From positions 10,429 to 17,566 of the forward strand of contig QHTY01000053.1 of the NCBI GenBank assembly GCA_003220985.1: 7,138 nt of DNA, read 5' to 3'. A program made the position numbers and the translations under genes. Under the pieces are notes generated by a model. It was not told the origin of the DNA and searched no databases. It worked only from the letters and a program-made list of their open reading frames with translations. Positions 6,343 through 7,138 of the stretch are shown piece by piece. Each line of letters starts with the position of its first letter. Position 1 is the first letter of the stretch. This DNA comes from Gemmatimonadota bacterium (GTDB taxonomy: Bacteria > Gemmatimonadota > Gemmatimonadetes > Gemmatimonadales > GWC2-71-9).

Positions 6343-6409
6343 GTCATGATTCAAACCCTAATGCGCCTCCGGCTATCCCCCGTGGACCAAGTGACCATGG
6401 TGATGCCGG
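6315..6409 (-). promoter_or_regulatory. Leader RNA with mutually exclusive pairing segments
   Basis: Read on the minus strand, CCGGC lies inside the His-codon run (6409-6405), GCCGG spans the leader stop codon (6373-6369), and CCGGC recurs in the 5' arm of the terminator (6337-6333). The middle segment can pair with either neighbour, each time with a 31-nt spacing, giving the 1:2, 2:3 and 3:4 choice needed for attenuation. A ribosome stalled on the His codons would cover segment 1 and free segment 2 to pair with the terminator arm. The core pairings are only 5 bp, so the antiterminator is inferred and weak, while the terminator stem itself is clear. Confidence 0.45.
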
Positions 6410-6429
6410 TGATGCGCGGACATTAGCAT
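6373..6429 (-). CDS. hisL: Histidine-rich his operon leader peptide
   Basis: A short frame encodes MLMSAHHRHHHGHLVHGG, ending in TAG at 6373. Seven of its last 14 codons are His (HHRHHHGHLVH), far above chance and directly comparable in logic to the enterobacterial leader MTRVQFKHHHHHHHPD. By analogy it would sense charged tRNA-His: when histidine is scarce the ribosome stalls on the CAC/CAT codons and changes the downstream RNA fold. Two starts are possible: ATG at 6429, or ATG at 6423, which has AGG 8 nt upstream and would give the 16-residue MSAHHRHHHGHLVHGG. The same frame stays open upstream into the gamma-glutamyltransferase gene, but that part is an antiphase shadow. It lies 121 nt before hisG with an intrinsic terminator between them. 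The role is inferred from composition and position; the peptide itself is plainly visible. Confidence 0.85.
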   Translation of the reverse strand: MLMSAHHRHHHGHLVHGG

Positions 6430-6436
6430 GACCTGT

Positions 6437-6465
6437 GATTTAGTGGGGCGGCCGAGCCGTGTCAA
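6437..6465 (-). promoter_or_regulatory. Candidate sigma-70-type promoter of the his operon
   Basis: On the minus strand TTGACA (6465-6460) is a perfect -35 hexamer. A 17-nt spacer leads to TAAATC (6442-6437), a weak match to TATAAT; shifting by one base gives CTAAAT. The box begins 13 nt after the stop of the upstream gamma-glutamyltransferase gene and just before the leader peptide. A start about 7 nt beyond the -10 would fall near 6430, almost at the first leader ATG, which would make the leader transcript leaderless or nearly so. The -35 is convincing and the -10 less so. Confidence 0.55.
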
Positions 6466-6478
6466 TGCCGGCGCGCGA

Positions 6479-7138
6479 TCACCACGCGATCCCATAGTCC
6501 TCGCCATGATTGGACGACCCGCCCCAGAACGAGCCGTGCTTCCAGTCAAAGAAGATTGCGTTGATCGGCCCGGATGTCCGATCATCGAAGTCGAGCCTGT
6601 AGCCCATCGCGCGCAGCTCGCGTCTGGTCCAGGCCGGTGTGTCCTCCCGCAGCGTCAGGCGACCCGGCTCCGTTTTGTGCTCGCCGAACGAATTGCGCAT
6701 CTGGTAGCTGGTGATGTTCGCCGCTTCGACCGCTTGCTGCACGTCCATGCCGAACTCGACCACGTTCAGGAAGAATTGCAGCAGGTTCTGGTCCTGGGTG
6801 TCGCCGCCCTGCACCGCGAACGCAAGAAACGGCTTCCCGTCCTTCAGCGCGAGGCTGGGCGTCAGTGTCACGCGCGGCCGCTTCCCCGGGACGATCACGT
6901 TGAACGGATTGTCGCTCGAGTCGACGACGAACTGCTGCGCGCGCTGGCTGACGCCGATTCCCGTGTGACCGGCGATGACCGCGGGAATCCAGCCGCCCGA
7001 CGGCGTCACCGAGACCACCCAGCCGGCCGAGTCGGCGGCTTCGATCGAGGTGGTGCCGCGCCGGAACGCTTCGTCAAACGCGGCGAGCGCCGCGGCGTCC
7101 TCCGTGCCGCTCTCGGTCGTCGTCACGGGGCGTGGCGA
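6479..7138 (-). CDS. Gamma-glutamyltransferase family protein, C-terminal part
   Basis: The frame is open to the right edge; the GTG at 7126 is internal, as the reading continues upstream through SPRP, and the large-subunit region lies outside the window. GTTS (codons near 7057-7046) followed by IEAADSAGWVVSVT aligns with the autocleavage site of gamma-glutamyltranspeptidase (TTHYSVVDKDGNAVAVT in E. coli), so the first Thr of the pair, codon 7054-7052, is the likely nucleophile and N-terminus of the small subunit. Family blocks follow: PGKRPRVTLTPSLALKDGKP, AVQGGDTQDQNLLQFFLNVV, FGMDVQQAVEAANI and a terminal GGSSNHGEDYGIAW. Such Ntn-hydrolases transfer or hydrolyse gamma-glutamyl groups of glutathione-like substrates and are usually exported; the signal region is not visible here. 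The usual His after TT is Ser, which resembles the more divergent GGT-like branch. No link with histidine synthesis is evident beyond shared strand. Family is sure; substrate is unknown. Confidence 0.92.
   Translation of the reverse strand, partial: SPRPVTTTESGTEDAAALAAFDEAFRRGTTSIEAADSAGWVVSVTPSGGWIPAVIAGHTGIGVSQRAQQFVVDSSDNPFNVIVPGKRPRVTLTPSLALKDGKPFLAFAVQGGDTQDQNLLQFFLNVVEFGMDVQQAVEAANITSYQMRNSFGEHKTEPGRLTLREDTPAWTRRELRAMGYRLDFDDRTSGPINAIFFDWKHGSFWGGSSNHGEDYGIAW

Noticed and set aside
6252..6478. T-box or other metabolite-binding riboswitch upstream of hisG
   Set aside because: No T-box sequence or specifier-like layout is seen; the His-rich peptide and terminator explain the region better.
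6430..6585. Upstream extension of the leader-peptide frame to a 70-codon protein
   Set aside because: The extension overlaps the end of the gamma-glutamyltransferase gene out of phase and looks like a shadow; only the last 16-18 codons have the His run and sit after the candidate promoter.
1..7138. CRISPR array, transposon, phage or tRNA signals
   Set aside because: No regularly spaced repeats, transposase or integrase frames, terminal inverted repeats or tRNA-like cloverleaf were found; the window is packed with biosynthetic genes.

Overview
The window carries one histidine biosynthesis operon on the minus strand, read from about 6465 down to 1 and running off the left edge. On the right it is preceded by the 3' end of a gamma-glutamyltransferase gene on the same strand. 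Base composition is high-GC throughout, and codon and base use look the same in all genes. Dense gene fusion, long-form HisG and a HisA with haloarchaeal-like motifs suggest a high-GC non-proteobacterial bacterium. Gemmatimonadota is my best guess, at low confidence and from memory of family resemblance only. Nothing suggests a plasmid, phage or insertion sequence.

Layout in transcription order: the end of a gamma-glutamyltransferase (7138-6479); a 227-bp gap holding a consensus -35 box, a histidine-rich leader peptide (MSAHHRHHHGHLVHGG), a strong GC stem followed by TTTT, and a small hairpin over the hisG ribosome binding site; hisG (6251-5388); a HisC aminotransferase fused to a HAD-family phosphatase (5391-3676); hisB (3679-3074); a HisH-HisF fusion (3081-1699); a HisA-HisI-(HisE) fusion (1702-515); and the start of hisD (489-1). 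Every junction overlaps by 4 bp (ATGA or GTGA) except hisB/hisHF, which overlaps by 8 bp, and hisE/hisD, where the overlap exists only if the HisE reading frame is restored.

Together the six genes cover all ten steps from PRPP and ATP to histidine: HisG, HisE, HisI, HisA, HisHF, HisB, HisC, a histidinol-phosphatase (the HAD domain is the only candidate here) and HisD. The points most worth attention are the HAD phosphatase fused to HisC as a likely histidinol-phosphatase, with an Asp-to-Asn change in its metal site; a bacterial HisH-HisF fusion arranged like the eukaryotic HIS7 protein; a HisE domain broken by a deletion with frameshift that removes its second metal-binding motif; and a his leader-peptide attenuator, possibly translated from a leaderless or near-leaderless transcript.

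The region is mostly a core metabolic operon in an unusual arrangement. I see no CRISPR array, mobile element, tRNA or rRNA. The only gap, 6252-6478, is shorter than 300 bp and is densely filled with regulatory signals.
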